A stretch of 52,078 nucleotides of DNA from Clostridia bacterium (GTDB taxonomy: Bacteria > Bacillota > Clostridia > Christensenellales > Aristaeellaceae): the NCBI GenBank assembly GCA_017469265.1, contig JAFUGS010000043.1, positions 1 through 52,078 on the forward strand, written 5' to 3'. The translations under genes were made by a program, and so were the position numbers. The notes beneath the pieces are model-generated. The model ran no database searches, was not told the DNA's origin, and worked only from the letters and a program-made list of their open reading frames with translations. Of this stretch, positions 39,838 to 48,002 are shown piece after piece; within the stretch, counting starts at the first letter, position 1, and each line of letters opens with the position of its first letter.

Positions 39838-41322
39838 ATGATTACCAACGATAAGGGAATTGTGAAACTGAAACATCTGGTCCTGCGGGAGGTCTGCCGC
39901 TTGGCCTGGGAGGACAACCTGAACCAGGAGAGCTGCGAAAAGCTTGTGCAGAAGATCATCCCCGGGCCCAAACCGGAATATCGCTGCTGTATCTATAAGG
40001 AGCGGGAAATTGTCCGGGGAAGAATCCGGCTGGCCATGGGCCTGGCGCCGGACGTGAATTCCGATTCCCGAAACGTGGTGGCGGTGATTCCCGCTGCCTG
40101 TGATGACTGCCCGATCCAGGAATACCTGGTGACGGATATCTGCCGGTTCTGCCTGGGCAAAGCCTGCCTGAACGCCTGCCGCTTCGGGGCGATCAGCCCC
40201 GGTGATACCCGGATGCGGATCGATCCCGCCAGGTGCAAGTCCTGCGGGATGTGCGCGAAATCCTGTCCTTACGGCGCGATTGTGCATATGACCCGTCCCT
40301 GCCAGAAGGCCTGCCCGGTGGACGCCATCTCCTACGGCGAAAACGGAATCTGCTATATCGACGACGAAAAGTGTATTCAATGCGGGCACTGTATCCACAA
40401 CTGTCCTTTCGGCGCGGTGGGCTCCAAAATATACGCGACGCAGATCATCCGGAAAATCAGGGAAGGAAAGCGCGTCGTCGCGATGTGCGCCCCGGCGACA
40501 GAGGGGCAGTTTGGCAGCGAAATCACCATGGCGGCCATCCGCGCGGCCCTGAAAAAACTGGGCTTCGCGGATATGGTGGAGGTTGGCCTGGGGGGAGACA
40601 TGACCGCGGCATACGAGGCGCGGGAATGGATCGAAGCCCGGAAGGAAGGGCGGAAGATGACCACGTCCTGCTGCCCGGCTTTTATCTCCATGCAGCGGCA
40701 TCATTTTCCCAGAGAATATGAACTGTACAAGTCCAATACGGTCAGCCCCATGGTCGCGGTTTCCCGGTACCTGAAATGCCTGGATCCGGACTGTGTCACC
40801 GTTTTTATCGGGCCGTGCATCGCGAAAAAAGGCGAGACGCTGAATGAATTCATCGCGGACCGGCCGGATTATGCCCTGACCTACGGGGAAATCGTGGCGA
40901 TGCTGGACTCCCGTGATATTCCGATCGAGCCGGTGGAAGAAGACTACCAGGAGGCCTCCCTCTTCGGCAAGCAGTTCGCGGGCAGCGGAGGGGTGGCGGC
41001 GGCGGTGCTGCAGGTAATGAAGGAAATGGGGGAGAATACCGAAGGCATCCGGCTGCGCCGGTGCTCCGGCGGCGATGAGTGCAAGAAAGCCCTGATGCAG
41101 CTGCGGGCGGGGAAACTGGAGGAAGATTTTGTCGAGGGCATGATCTGCCCGGGCGGCTGTATCGGCGGCCCTTCCAAACACCAGGTGGAAACGCAGGTGC
41201 TCCGCGACCGGCAGACCCTGCTGAACCGGGCGGATGACCGGAAGATTCTGGAGAATCTGCAAAAATATCCGATGAACCGTTTCTCCATGTTCCGGGACGG
41301 GCGTATGGAAAATGAAACATAA
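39838..41322 (+). CDS. Second group-B-like monomeric [FeFe] hydrogenase
   Basis: The protein has 494 residues and the same architecture as the hydrogenase at 13541-14962. An N-terminal region with YRCCIYKER precedes Cys-rich ferredoxin segments (about 92-192) and then the H-cluster domain with L1 TTSCCPAF (275-282), L2 IGPCIAKKGE (324-333) and L3 EGMICPGGCIGG (433-444). All expected cluster Cys residues are present. It lacks the sensory and phosphatase neighbours of its paralogue and stands next to the DUF3793-flavodoxin operon, transcribed divergently. The start follows GGAGAAAGGAAAGCGCA. Its role (H2 evolution or uptake) cannot be told. Confidence 0.87.
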   Translation: MITNDKGIVKLKHLVLREVCRLAWEDNLNQESCEKLVQKIIPGPKPEYRCCIYKEREIVRGRIRLAMGLAPDVNSDSRNVVAVIPAACDDCPIQEYLVTDICRFCLGKACLNACRFGAISPGDTRMRIDPARCKSCGMCAKSCPYGAIVHMTRPCQKACPVDAISYGENGICYIDDEKCIQCGHCIHNCPFGAVGSKIYATQIIRKIREGKRVVAMCAPATEGQFGSEITMAAIRAALKKLGFADMVEVGLGGDMTAAYEAREWIEARKEGRKMTTSCCPAFISMQRHHFPREYELYKSNTVSPMVAVSRYLKCLDPDCVTVFIGPCIAKKGETLNEFIADRPDYALTYGEIVAMLDSRDIPIEPVEEDYQEASLFGKQFAGSGGVAAAVLQVMKEMGENTEGIRLRRCSGGDECKKALMQLRAGKLEEDFVEGMICPGGCIGGPSKHQVETQVLRDRQTLLNRADDRKILENLQKYPMNRFSMFRDGRMENET

Positions 41323-41362
41323 AGTCTGTCCGGCCGGGGCAGCGTGGAAGGAGAGAAGCCGG

Positions 41363-41608
41363 ATGGAAAAAACCATGACGCAGGATCAGCGGCTGAGCTT
41401 CCTGGTGGAAGCCTTCAAGGCTGATTCAGACGGGTATCAGGCGCTGACCACCCCGGAAGATACCGCGGGCCGGCAGCGCGTACTCCGATCCCTGATGAAC
41501 ATCCGCATGCCCGGCGTGATGCCGGAGGACGTGCTGCGGGTTCAGGATGACTATCTGCGGACTCGCATTCCAAATACAGTGGAAAAACATATAAACCTAT
41601 TTACATAG
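41363..41608 (+). pseudogene. N-terminal fragment of a macrodomain protein-ADP-ribose hydrolase
   Basis: The frame of 81 residues starts behind AAGGAGAGAAGCC. Residues 5-70 (LSFLVEAFKADSDGYQ, then LRSLMNIRMPGVMPEDVLRV) closely resemble the helical N-terminal region that precedes the macrodomain in Clostridia protein-ADP-ribose hydrolases, from memory. The macrodomain itself is missing: after residue 72 the DNA turns AT-rich and the frame stops. The break point adjoins the metY promoter. It is probably a truncated gene; a free-standing domain is possible. Confidence 0.65.
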
Positions 41609-41628
41609 TAGTTTAGTGGTGATAATAT
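41600..41628 (+). promoter_or_regulatory. Promoter of the metY leader
   Basis: TTTACA (41600-41605), a 17-base spacer and TAATAT (41623-41628). The predicted start is near 41635, giving a leader of about 370 bases before metY. Confidence 0.68.
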
Positions 41629-41712
41629 ACGTTTCATTCAGAGAAAGGAGGCGTGAAGGATGGTCGGTACGGGCAAGCGGGGATGGTTTTGGATGTGTGG
41701 CCGAATGCTTAA

Positions 41713-41831
41713 CTCCCGGACAGACGTTTTGGCGGGGGCGTACGGTCATACCCTGATACGCCTTCAGCGCGTGGGCTGATTCCGCCACAGGATTGTTTGT
41801 CCGGGAGCTTGCAGGAAGCCCCGGTTTTTTT
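41713..41831 (+). promoter_or_regulatory. Structured leader RNA of metY, unassigned riboswitch or attenuator
   Basis: CTCCCGGACA (41713-41722) pairs perfectly with TGTCCGGGAG (41798-41807). Inside are TGGCGG (41730-41735) with CCGCCA (41782-41787), GGCGTA (41737-41742) with TACGCC (41757-41762), and TCAGC (41764-41768) with GCTGA (41775-41779), a three-way junction. Seven bases of the closing helix are also the left arm of the terminator, so the two folds exclude each other. I saw no SAM-I, SAM-II, cobalamin or T-box core. Bases 41635-41712 belong to the same leader and may add an alternative pairing. Confidence 0.65.
41801..41831 (+). terminator. Terminator in the metY leader
   Basis: CCGGG-A-GCTT (41801-41810) pairs with AAGC-CCCGG (41816-41824), with one bulged A, followed by seven T. 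It lies about 175 bases before metY, so it is an attenuator rather than the end of a gene. Confidence 0.85.
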
Positions 41832-42007
41832 GTGGGCAGATTTCTTCCGGGCAGATATGCAGCTCAGCCTGAAATCGCTCAGTGAATGGTTATGCTGGAC
41901 GGAGGCGGGAACCTGATTCACCGCTGCCGCAGACGGCGCGGACAATGGTTTCCTGCAGTCGGGGGAATGGACATCAAGGAAAAGGAAAAGAAAAGGAGAG
42001 ATGAATC

Positions 42008-43297
42008 ATGCGTAATTATCGTTTTGAAACACTGCAGCTTCACGTAGGACAGGAACAGGCGGATCCGGCGACGGACGCGCGGGCCGTACCGATTTATCAG
42101 ACCACCTCCTATGTGTTCCGAAACAGCCAGCATGCCGCAGACCGATTCGGACTGGCGGACGCGGGGAACATTTATGGCCGGCTGACCAATTCGACGCAGG
42201 AGGTACTGGAGAAGCGCCTGGCCGCACTGGAGGGCGGCAGCGCGGCCCTGGCGGTCGCTTCCGGCGCGGCGGCGATTACCTATACGATTGAGGCCCTGGC
42301 TGCAAACGGCGGGCATATCGTCGCGCAGAAGACGATCTACGGCGGCAGCTTCAACCTGCTGGGGCATACGCTGCCGCAGTACGGCGTGCGGACGACCTTT
42401 GTGGACGCGCACAACCTGCGGGAGATGGAAGACGCGATTCAGGAGAACACGCGGGCGATCTACCTGGAAACCCTGGGCAATCCGAACAGCGATATCCCCG
42501 ATATCGACGCGGTTGCGGAGATCGCGCACCGGCACGGACTGCCGCTGGTGATCGACAATACCTTTGGGACGCCGTATCTGATCCGGCCGATCGCGCATGG
42601 AGCGGACATCGTGGTTCATTCCGCGACCAAGTTTATTGGCGGTCATGGGACAACGCTGGGCGGCGTAATCGTGGAATCTGGAAAATTCGACTGGAAAGCC
42701 AGCGGCAAGTATCCGAACATCGCGGAGCCGAACCCGAGCTATCATGGCGTGTCGTTCTTTGACGCAGCCGGCCCGGCCGCCTTTGTGACCTATATCCGCG
42801 CGATTCTGCTGCGGGATACCGGTGCTTCGATTTCTCCCTTCAACGCGTTCCTGCTGCTGCAGGGCGTGGAAACGCTGTCGCTGCGGCTGGAGCGGCACGC
42901 GGAAAACACGAAGAAGGTGGTGGAATACCTGAGCGGTCATCCGCTGGTTGAGAAGGTGAACCATCCGTCGCTGCCGGACCATCCGGATCACGCGCTGTAC
43001 GAGCGGTATTTCCCGAACGGAGGCGCGTCGATTTTCACTTTTGAAATCCGGGGCGGGCAGAAGGAAGCCTGGACATTTATCGACCATCTGACGATTTTCT
43101 CACTGCTGGCCAATGTCGCGGATGTGAAGAGCCTGGTGATTCATCCCGCTTCGACCACCCATTCGCAGCTGTCGGAGGAGGAACTGCTGGATCAGGGAAT
43201 CCGTCCGAATACGATTCGACTGTCCATCGGGACGGAGCATATTGACGATATCATCGCGGATCTGGAGCAGGGGTTCGACGCGGTCAGGAAGCTGTGA
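42008..43297 (+). CDS. metY: MetY: O-acetylhomoserine aminocarboxypropyltransferase
   Basis: The protein has 429 residues and belongs to the Cys/Met-metabolism PLP enzymes. The PLP-binding Lys lies in SATKFIGGHGTTLGG (about 205-219). The N-terminus (FETLQLHVGQEQADPATDAR) and YGRLTNSTQEVLEKRLAALE are typical of O-acetylhomoserine sulfhydrylase. It uses sulfide or methanethiol to make homocysteine or methionine. The start follows AAAAGGAGAGATGAATC. Its attenuator leader suggests control by a methionine-pathway compound. Confidence 0.94.
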   Translation: MRNYRFETLQLHVGQEQADPATDARAVPIYQTTSYVFRNSQHAADRFGLADAGNIYGRLTNSTQEVLEKRLAALEGGSAALAVASGAAAITYTIEALAANGGHIVAQKTIYGGSFNLLGHTLPQYGVRTTFVDAHNLREMEDAIQENTRAIYLETLGNPNSDIPDIDAVAEIAHRHGLPLVIDNTFGTPYLIRPIAHGADIVVHSATKFIGGHGTTLGGVIVESGKFDWKASGKYPNIAEPNPSYHGVSFFDAAGPAAFVTYIRAILLRDTGASISPFNAFLLLQGVETLSLRLERHAENTKKVVEYLSGHPLVEKVNHPSLPDHPDHALYERYFPNGGASIFTFEIRGGQKEAWTFIDHLTIFSLLANVADVKSLVIHPASTTHSQLSEEELLDQGIRPNTIRLSIGTEHIDDIIADLEQGFDAVRKL

Positions 43298-43342
43298 AGG
43301 ACCGCGATCTTCCGGAACGGGCCACCGGGCCGGGGTGACCGG

Positions 43343-44083
43343 TTAAGGACCTGCGGGATAATCGGAGTGACTCACTTCTATCAGTTGACCTTCCTTAAAC
43401 CGGGCGTAACTGTTGTATGGAGAATACCAGTCCTCAGAAATATCATCCAGGAAGGTTTCAGCATCTCCCTTATTGCCGGCATAATCCAGGAAAACAAAGT
43501 CATCAGGCAGAGGAAGACGGATTGTTATATCGCCCAGATAATTGCAGGGCGACCAGTCATTCATGACGCTTCTGCACTCAGTCTCAGAAACCGGCTCAAA
43601 AACAATATATCCTTCAAAGTCTTCCAGCATAATCAGCTCGTATGCGGATAACTCAAAACTGGCCGGTATTTCGCCGGAGTCCCCGTCATCCGCCAGTTCC
43701 TGGCCGTCAGCAAGTTCATCATCCGGATTTTTTGCAAACGTAAAGGATCTGTCGGCCTCTCCATCGCCATCCGAATCATAATAGCCATGAATCCGAATAT
43801 ATCCAACGGTAAAGGTTTCTCCATGAACGATTACTTTGTCCCCGCGCTTCAAATTCTCGATTGATTCGCGATTGTAAAGATCTTCCGAATAGAGGGACAA
43901 TGTGAAATAGTCATCTTCCAGATGCTCCGTATCCTTAACGCCAATGCAGTAGTCGCCGTCCGGCCATCCATCCCAGACCGTTTCCTTTGGAGTAATGGTC
44001 AGGTCAGATTCAGCTTTACAACCTCCCGGAACGCCCCACATTAAAAGGATCCCTGCCAGCAGAGCGAATACCTTCCTGATCAT
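43343..44083 (-). CDS. Exported acidic protein, probable lipoprotein
   Basis: The protein has 246 residues. An N-terminal signal (MIRKVFALLAGILLMWGVPG) ends at GGC, a plausible though imperfect lipobox. The mature part is acidic and includes YYDSDGDGEADRSF, a calcium-loop-like DxDxDGxxD segment. No enzyme motif is recognised. The start at 44083 has AGGTGG upstream. Base composition is lower in GC than the neighbours, hinting at a separate origin. Confidence 0.72.
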   Translation of the reverse strand: MIRKVFALLAGILLMWGVPGGCKAESDLTITPKETVWDGWPDGDYCIGVKDTEHLEDDYFTLSLYSEDLYNRESIENLKRGDKVIVHGETFTVGYIRIHGYYDSDGDGEADRSFTFAKNPDDELADGQELADDGDSGEIPASFELSAYELIMLEDFEGYIVFEPVSETECRSVMNDWSPCNYLGDITIRLPLPDDFVFLDYAGNKGDAETFLDDISEDWYSPYNSYARFKEGQLIEVSHSDYPAGP

Positions 44084-44302
44084 CTGTCACCACCTCATCT
44101 TTCATGACCATGCCCTCCTTCGGATTCATTGCTCAAGCAACTTCCGGGGTTGTTGTATCGGACAGCCACAGGTGTCTTCCTCCATAAAATGCTGTTAAAA
44201 ATATACTATTTCATCAATGTGATTGCAAGGCTTTTTCTGCGGGCAAACTATACAGTTTGGCGTAAGTATGGTAAACTCATTTTGCAAAAGGAGGGATGAG
44301 TG

Positions 44303-44413
44303 ATGCAACCCCTTATCAATCGCCCGGCCTATACGGAACAGCTTATCAGCTTCCGGGAGAAACAAAGGTTAAAAGCACTGACAGAAATCCGCCGGTTTGA
44401 CGAACAAGGATAA
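44303..44413 (+). pseudogene. N-terminal fragment of a DUF4143-type AAA ATPase
   Basis: A 36-residue frame behind AAAAGGAGGG reads INRPAYTEQLISFREKQ, the usual start of the archaeal/bacterial ATPases that carry DUF4143. The following Walker A (normally TGIRRCGKST) is degraded to TEIRRFDEQG and the frame stops. It sits 14 bases before the acetyltransferase gene. Bases 44084-44302 upstream hold no gene. Confidence 0.6.
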
Positions 44414-44427
44414 AAGGAGAAGATCGC

Positions 44428-45096
44428 ATGAACAACCTGGAACGGCGGGATCGGCAGATCCTGTATATCTCCGATGAAGCGGTATTAGAGGAACAGAAGA
44501 AGTGCCGGGCCATTCTGCAAAAGCTGAATTTCATGGATCGGTCAGATTTTGATGGTATATCCGCATTGGTCAAGGAGCTCTTCGGCGCCTCAGACGGGGC
44601 CTTTCTGAACCCGCCGTTCTATTGTGATTACGGCACTCATATTCGCGTCGGGAAGAACTTCTTCGCAAACTACAATTGCACCATCATCGACGTGGCTCCC
44701 GTTGTGATCGGAGATAACTGCCAGATGGCGCCCAATGTGGCGATCTATACAGCGGGGCATCCCGTGCATTCCGCCACAAGAAACACGGCCTATGAATACG
44801 GCATCGGCGTGACCATCGGTCATAACGTGTGGATCGGCGGCAATTCGGTGATTCTGCCGGGGGTACGTATTGGCGATAACGCGGTCATCGGCGCGGGCAG
44901 CGTGGTAACAAAGGATATTCCCGCCTGGTGCGTTGCCGCCGGCAATCCCTGCAGGGTCATTCGCAGAATCACCGAAGCGGATCGGGAAACCTACTACCGT
45001 CATGTACCCGTCGACCAGGAGGCGCTGGAGCATATGCGGCGGATGTGGTCAGAGAGCGATGATCCGATCAAATATCCTGTCGCACCGGAAGAATGA
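44428..45096 (+). CDS. Sugar O-acetyltransferase, maltose/galactoside type
   Basis: The protein has 222 residues. A left-handed beta-helix made of hexapeptide repeats is clear in HIRVGKNFFANYNCTIID, VVIGDNCQMAPNVAIYTAGH and VWIGGNSVILPGVRIGDNAV. The catalytic His lies in YTAGHPV, the family position. These enzymes transfer acetyl from acetyl-CoA to sugars. The start follows AAAAGGAGAAGATCGC. The PPOX-family gene starts 18 bases downstream, so they probably share a transcript. Confidence 0.93.
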   Translation: MNNLERRDRQILYISDEAVLEEQKKCRAILQKLNFMDRSDFDGISALVKELFGASDGAFLNPPFYCDYGTHIRVGKNFFANYNCTIIDVAPVVIGDNCQMAPNVAIYTAGHPVHSATRNTAYEYGIGVTIGHNVWIGGNSVILPGVRIGDNAVIGAGSVVTKDIPAWCVAAGNPCRVIRRITEADRETYYRHVPVDQEALEHMRRMWSESDDPIKYPVAPEE

Positions 45097-45114
45097 ATAA
45101 GGAGCGTTCAGATC

Positions 45115-45642
45115 ATGTTCAGAGAAATGCGCAGAATCAAACAGCAGATTTCCCAGGAGGAGTGTATAGAAATCCTTCAGCGCGCCACCTCCGGCGTGCT
45201 GGGATTGCACGGGGATGACGGCTATCCCTACACGGTACCGGTCAGTTTTGTCTGGCAGGAAGGCGGCGCAGGGCTTGGCATCATTGGGTTTCACTGTGCG
45301 AAAACCGGGCACAAGATCGACGCGATCCGCAGAAATAACAAGGTTTCCTTTACCGTCATTGACCGGGACGAGGTGATGCCCCGGGAGCGCACCACCAAGT
45401 TTTGCAGCGTGATCGTTTTCGGACACGCCAGAATGCTGGAGGACGAAGAAGAAATGCGCCGCGCGGCCAATGCGATAGGCGCCAAGTATTCCAAGGGCTT
45501 TGAAGACCTGTATATGCAGGAAACGGAAGAGACGATTCGCGCTGGCCGGCTTTGCTGTGTAGAAATCACGATTGATCATATGACAGGCAAAATCGGACGG
45601 CAATTGCTGCTGGAACGCCAGCGAGAGGGAAAGTCGAAATGA
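45115..45642 (+). CDS. Pyridoxamine-5'-phosphate-oxidase-family flavoprotein (NimA-like)
   Basis: The protein has 175 residues with the split-barrel FMN fold of the PPOX superfamily: ATSGVLGLHGDDGYPYTVPV at the start of the barrel, then GFHCAKTGHKIDAI and KVSFTVIDRDEV. In this group NimA-type proteins reduce nitroimidazoles; the natural substrate is unclear. The start follows ATAAGGAGCG. Confidence 0.88.
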   Translation: MFREMRRIKQQISQEECIEILQRATSGVLGLHGDDGYPYTVPVSFVWQEGGAGLGIIGFHCAKTGHKIDAIRRNNKVSFTVIDRDEVMPRERTTKFCSVIVFGHARMLEDEEEMRRAANAIGAKYSKGFEDLYMQETEETIRAGRLCCVEITIDHMTGKIGRQLLLERQREGKSK

Positions 45643-45694
45643 AAACCGGATTCAAGCTGTATCCGCCTTCAAGAGACAGCGCCGGTTCGTCAGT

Positions 45695-45733
45695 CAGGCG
45701 GCTGATTTTCTCCGTACCCATTTTGTTTTCCAC
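45695..45733 (-). pseudogene. Remnant of the N-terminus of a MATE transporter
   Basis: A GTG behind GGAGGAG opens a frame reading MENKMGTEKISRL, the common start of many Clostridia MATE proteins. After these 13 codons it loses all resemblance and runs antisense into the PPOX gene. The rest of 45643-45876 shows no gene. The match is short, so it may be chance. Confidence 0.35.
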
Positions 45734-45876
45734 GACTTGTGCTCCTCCGGCTTTCTTCCTGCGGTCCAGATTCCGGTCTGCTGTCAGCCGGAACGTTCTT
45801 TAAGGCTCAATGCCCAAACCCTTTGCCCAATTTACCAATTCTTCCACCTAATCTTATTTCATTTCCTTTTGTGTGT

Positions 45877-46803
45877 TTATATCAGCCTTATTTGTCCGTC
45901 AATCCAGCTCTCCTGCTTTGCTTCATGAACGGTATCCCCTGGCCTCAGGTGACCGATTAGCAGCGGTGACAGCGGGTCATGCTTCCGAATATTCTGCCGA
46001 ACGGTCTCCTCGTCATAGTTGGCATAGCAGTACCGGCACAGATGGCCGCAGGTGTTGTATGCGCCAATGTCTGCACCCAGATAGCAGGCGCAGGCCTTCC
46101 GCGCCGGGGCCTGGTTTGGCGCCTTCAGCCGCTGGCCAATGGCATCTTCATACATGGAGAGGGTCATGCAGCCAGAGCAGTCCGCGCCGAACCGGGCAAG
46201 TTCATTGCCCTCCGCGCAGGGGCGGATCGTCATGCCATACCTTTTTCCGATCTCTACGAAAGCCTTGCCCAGGGTCAGGCGGTCTTCTGTACGGACCGGC
46301 CTTACTTCCGGAAAGTTCCGCTTTGTTTTCTCATAGAGATCGATAAAGCTGATGACCGCTGTGTGTGTATAGCCCGAAAGCGCCTTCGCCATGTATTCAA
46401 AGGCACGCATATGCCGCTCCACGGGATAAGCTTCACTGATGAAGATCGGATCGTACCGCCAGCCCATACAGTCCGGGCCAACGAGCTCCGATACGCGCCT
46501 GAAACTGTCCAGCACCTTCAGCTTGTTTGGCACGCGGGGCTCGATCTCTTTCCCGTAGGGCGTGATGGTCACGTACCAGAACTGATGAAAAGGCTCAAGA
46601 AGTTCCATGTATTTCAGCATCGGTTCTGGGTTCTTGGTGCAGAAGCCGATGCAGTCCACCACATTGGGCGTCAGGCGATAGCGGGTAACGCTTTGAGGAT
46701 TGTAGGGATTGCGCACCAGCACGAAGCCCTCCCTCAGCCGGTTGGCAAACCAGTCCGCATAGAAAGCAGGAATATCCGTGCGCTGGCCTGTATTGATGAT
46801 CAT
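45877..46803 (-). CDS. DUF1848 family protein with Cys-rich (radical-SAM-like) C-terminus
   Basis: The protein has 308 residues. The N-terminus IINTGQRTDIPAFYADWF, the VRNPYNPQSVTRYRL segment and FCTKNPEPML mark DUF1848. The C-terminus has TCGHLCRYCYANYD, a Cx3Cx2C motif as in radical SAM clusters, plus several other Cys, so an Fe-S cluster is likely. Function is unknown. Its ATG overlaps the stop of the sirtuin gene (ATGA), so the two are translationally coupled. Confidence 0.83.
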   Translation of the reverse strand: MIINTGQRTDIPAFYADWFANRLREGFVLVRNPYNPQSVTRYRLTPNVVDCIGFCTKNPEPMLKYMELLEPFHQFWYVTITPYGKEIEPRVPNKLKVLDSFRRVSELVGPDCMGWRYDPIFISEAYPVERHMRAFEYMAKALSGYTHTAVISFIDLYEKTKRNFPEVRPVRTEDRLTLGKAFVEIGKRYGMTIRPCAEGNELARFGADCSGCMTLSMYEDAIGQRLKAPNQAPARKACACYLGADIGAYNTCGHLCRYCYANYDEETVRQNIRKHDPLSPLLIGHLRPGDTVHEAKQESWIDGQIRLI

Positions 46804-47684
46804 GATACTAGCTCCTGAATGATCTGCGATGAATCGCCGCTGATCACGATGGAGCGCTCCCGGATGGCATCCGGAACCGGACTCTCCTCCATATTCAGGC
46901 AGGCATAGACCGCGTCCTCGTTCCGGTACACCTGCTGCCAGAAGTTGTATTTGATGATGCCCGGTGTATTGTAGCCCACGCCGATCTCCAGGTAGACCAC
47001 CTTCCGGTGCTGATGGGCTGTGAGCCAAATCTCATATTCCACTGCCGCAGCCTGCCAGCCTTCATCCTCTACAAACTTATCATCCGAACGGAGGTTCATG
47101 GTCAGGGGACGTCCGCAGTTGGGACATATCGGCAGCAGCTCCGTGGGGATGCGCATGGCGGCGGTTTGGCCCTCCGGCAGGCTGAGCTTATTATGCTCTC
47201 CGATGACGAAGCCCTGGGCGAGAATCATCCGACGAACCATCTCTTCATTGTCCCATGTCTTTTTACAGCAGGGCTTGCTGCACTGGAACAGGCCATAATC
47301 GCCCTGTGTGTAGAAGAGGCGCTTCTTGTCAAACCCAGCTTTCTGAAAGCAATGATCCACATTGGTGGTAAGGACGAAATAGTCCTTATCCCGCACCAGC
47401 TTGAACAGGTCTTCATAGGTGCGTTTTGGTGCGTCCATATACCGATTAATCCAGATGTTCCGGCTGAAGAAAGCCCAGAATTCCTCCTGCGTCCCATAAG
47501 GATAGAAACCACCGGAATACATATCGTGGAAGCCGTATGCCCGGCCGAAGTCTCCAAAGGTTCGCTCAAACCGTTCTCCGGAATATACAAACCCGGCTGC
47601 CGTGGAAAGGCCCGCACCTGCGCCGATGATTATGGCGTCCGCCTGCTGAATGCTTTCCTTTAATTTCTGAATTTCGTTTTCCAT
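46800..47684 (-). CDS. SirTM-type (class M) sirtuin, probable ADP-ribosyltransferase
   Basis: The protein has 294 residues. NAD-binding motifs GAGAGLSTAAGF (about 21-32) and TTNVDHCFQKAGF are present. The normal catalytic His (HG) is replaced in FYTQGDYG by Gln, the change described for SirTM enzymes that ADP-ribosylate lipoylated GcvH-L rather than deacylate. Zn-binding Cys are in CSKPCCKKTW and CPNCGRP. ATG 47684 follows AGGGAGTGATCAGC. No GcvH-L, lipoate ligase or intact macrodomain gene is adjacent; a truncated one lies at 41363. The promoter carries a palindrome at 47737. Confidence 0.85.
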   Translation of the reverse strand: MENEIQKLKESIQQADAIIIGAGAGLSTAAGFVYSGERFERTFGDFGRAYGFHDMYSGGFYPYGTQEEFWAFFSRNIWINRYMDAPKRTYEDLFKLVRDKDYFVLTTNVDHCFQKAGFDKKRLFYTQGDYGLFQCSKPCCKKTWDNEEMVRRMILAQGFVIGEHNKLSLPEGQTAAMRIPTELLPICPNCGRPLTMNLRSDDKFVEDEGWQAAAVEYEIWLTAHQHRKVVYLEIGVGYNTPGIIKYNFWQQVYRNEDAVYACLNMEESPVPDAIRERSIVISGDSSQIIQELVS

Positions 47685-47727
47685 GCTGATCACTCCCTGC
47701 CGCCTGTTTTTTCCCGGCGGCATTTTC

Positions 47728-47756
47728 ATTATATGCCAGAAATATATTTCTGACCA
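47728..47756 (-). promoter_or_regulatory. Promoter of the sirtuin-DUF1848 operon
   Basis: On the minus strand, TGGTCA, a 17-base spacer and a perfect TATAAT, 44 bases before the gene. Confidence 0.68.
47737..47752. promoter_or_regulatory. Palindromic operator in the sirtuin promoter
   Basis: CAGAAATATATTTCTG is a perfect 16-base palindrome in the spacer between -35 and -10, where a bound repressor would block polymerase. The regulator is not known. Confidence 0.6.
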
Positions 47757-47883
47757 GTACGCACTTTAAGGTGCCCCGATAACAAAAAGGTGCCTATCTA
47801 ATTCCCTTCACCATCATGGGTAATTCCTTCCACCTGACGGATGAAGTGTGCTAAAGAATGAAGCTTTTAGGCTGTAGACACAC

Positions 47884-47910
47884 GAATCATTTTCATGATT
47901 CTTCTTTTTC
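47884..47910 (+). terminator. Terminator-like hairpin in the AT-rich gap
   Basis: GAATCAT-TTTC-ATGATTC is followed by TTCTTTTTC on the plus strand. No plus-strand gene ends just upstream, so it may be left over from lost DNA. The gap 47757-48120 has lower GC than its surroundings, and a frame at 47858-48067 has no support. Confidence 0.5.
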
Positions 47911-47973
47911 AGCAGCAGACACCAGAGATGTTTTCAATCAGCATTATTTGGCCTTTGACAGGAAGAAAAAGCC

Positions 47974-48002
47974 TTTAGATATCATAGATTTCGTGGTATA
48001 CT
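47974..48002 (+). promoter_or_regulatory. Promoter of the YfcE-ThpR genes
   Basis: TTTAGA (47974-47979), a 17-base spacer and TATACT (47997-48002), about 120 bases before the phosphoesterase gene. Confidence 0.55.
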
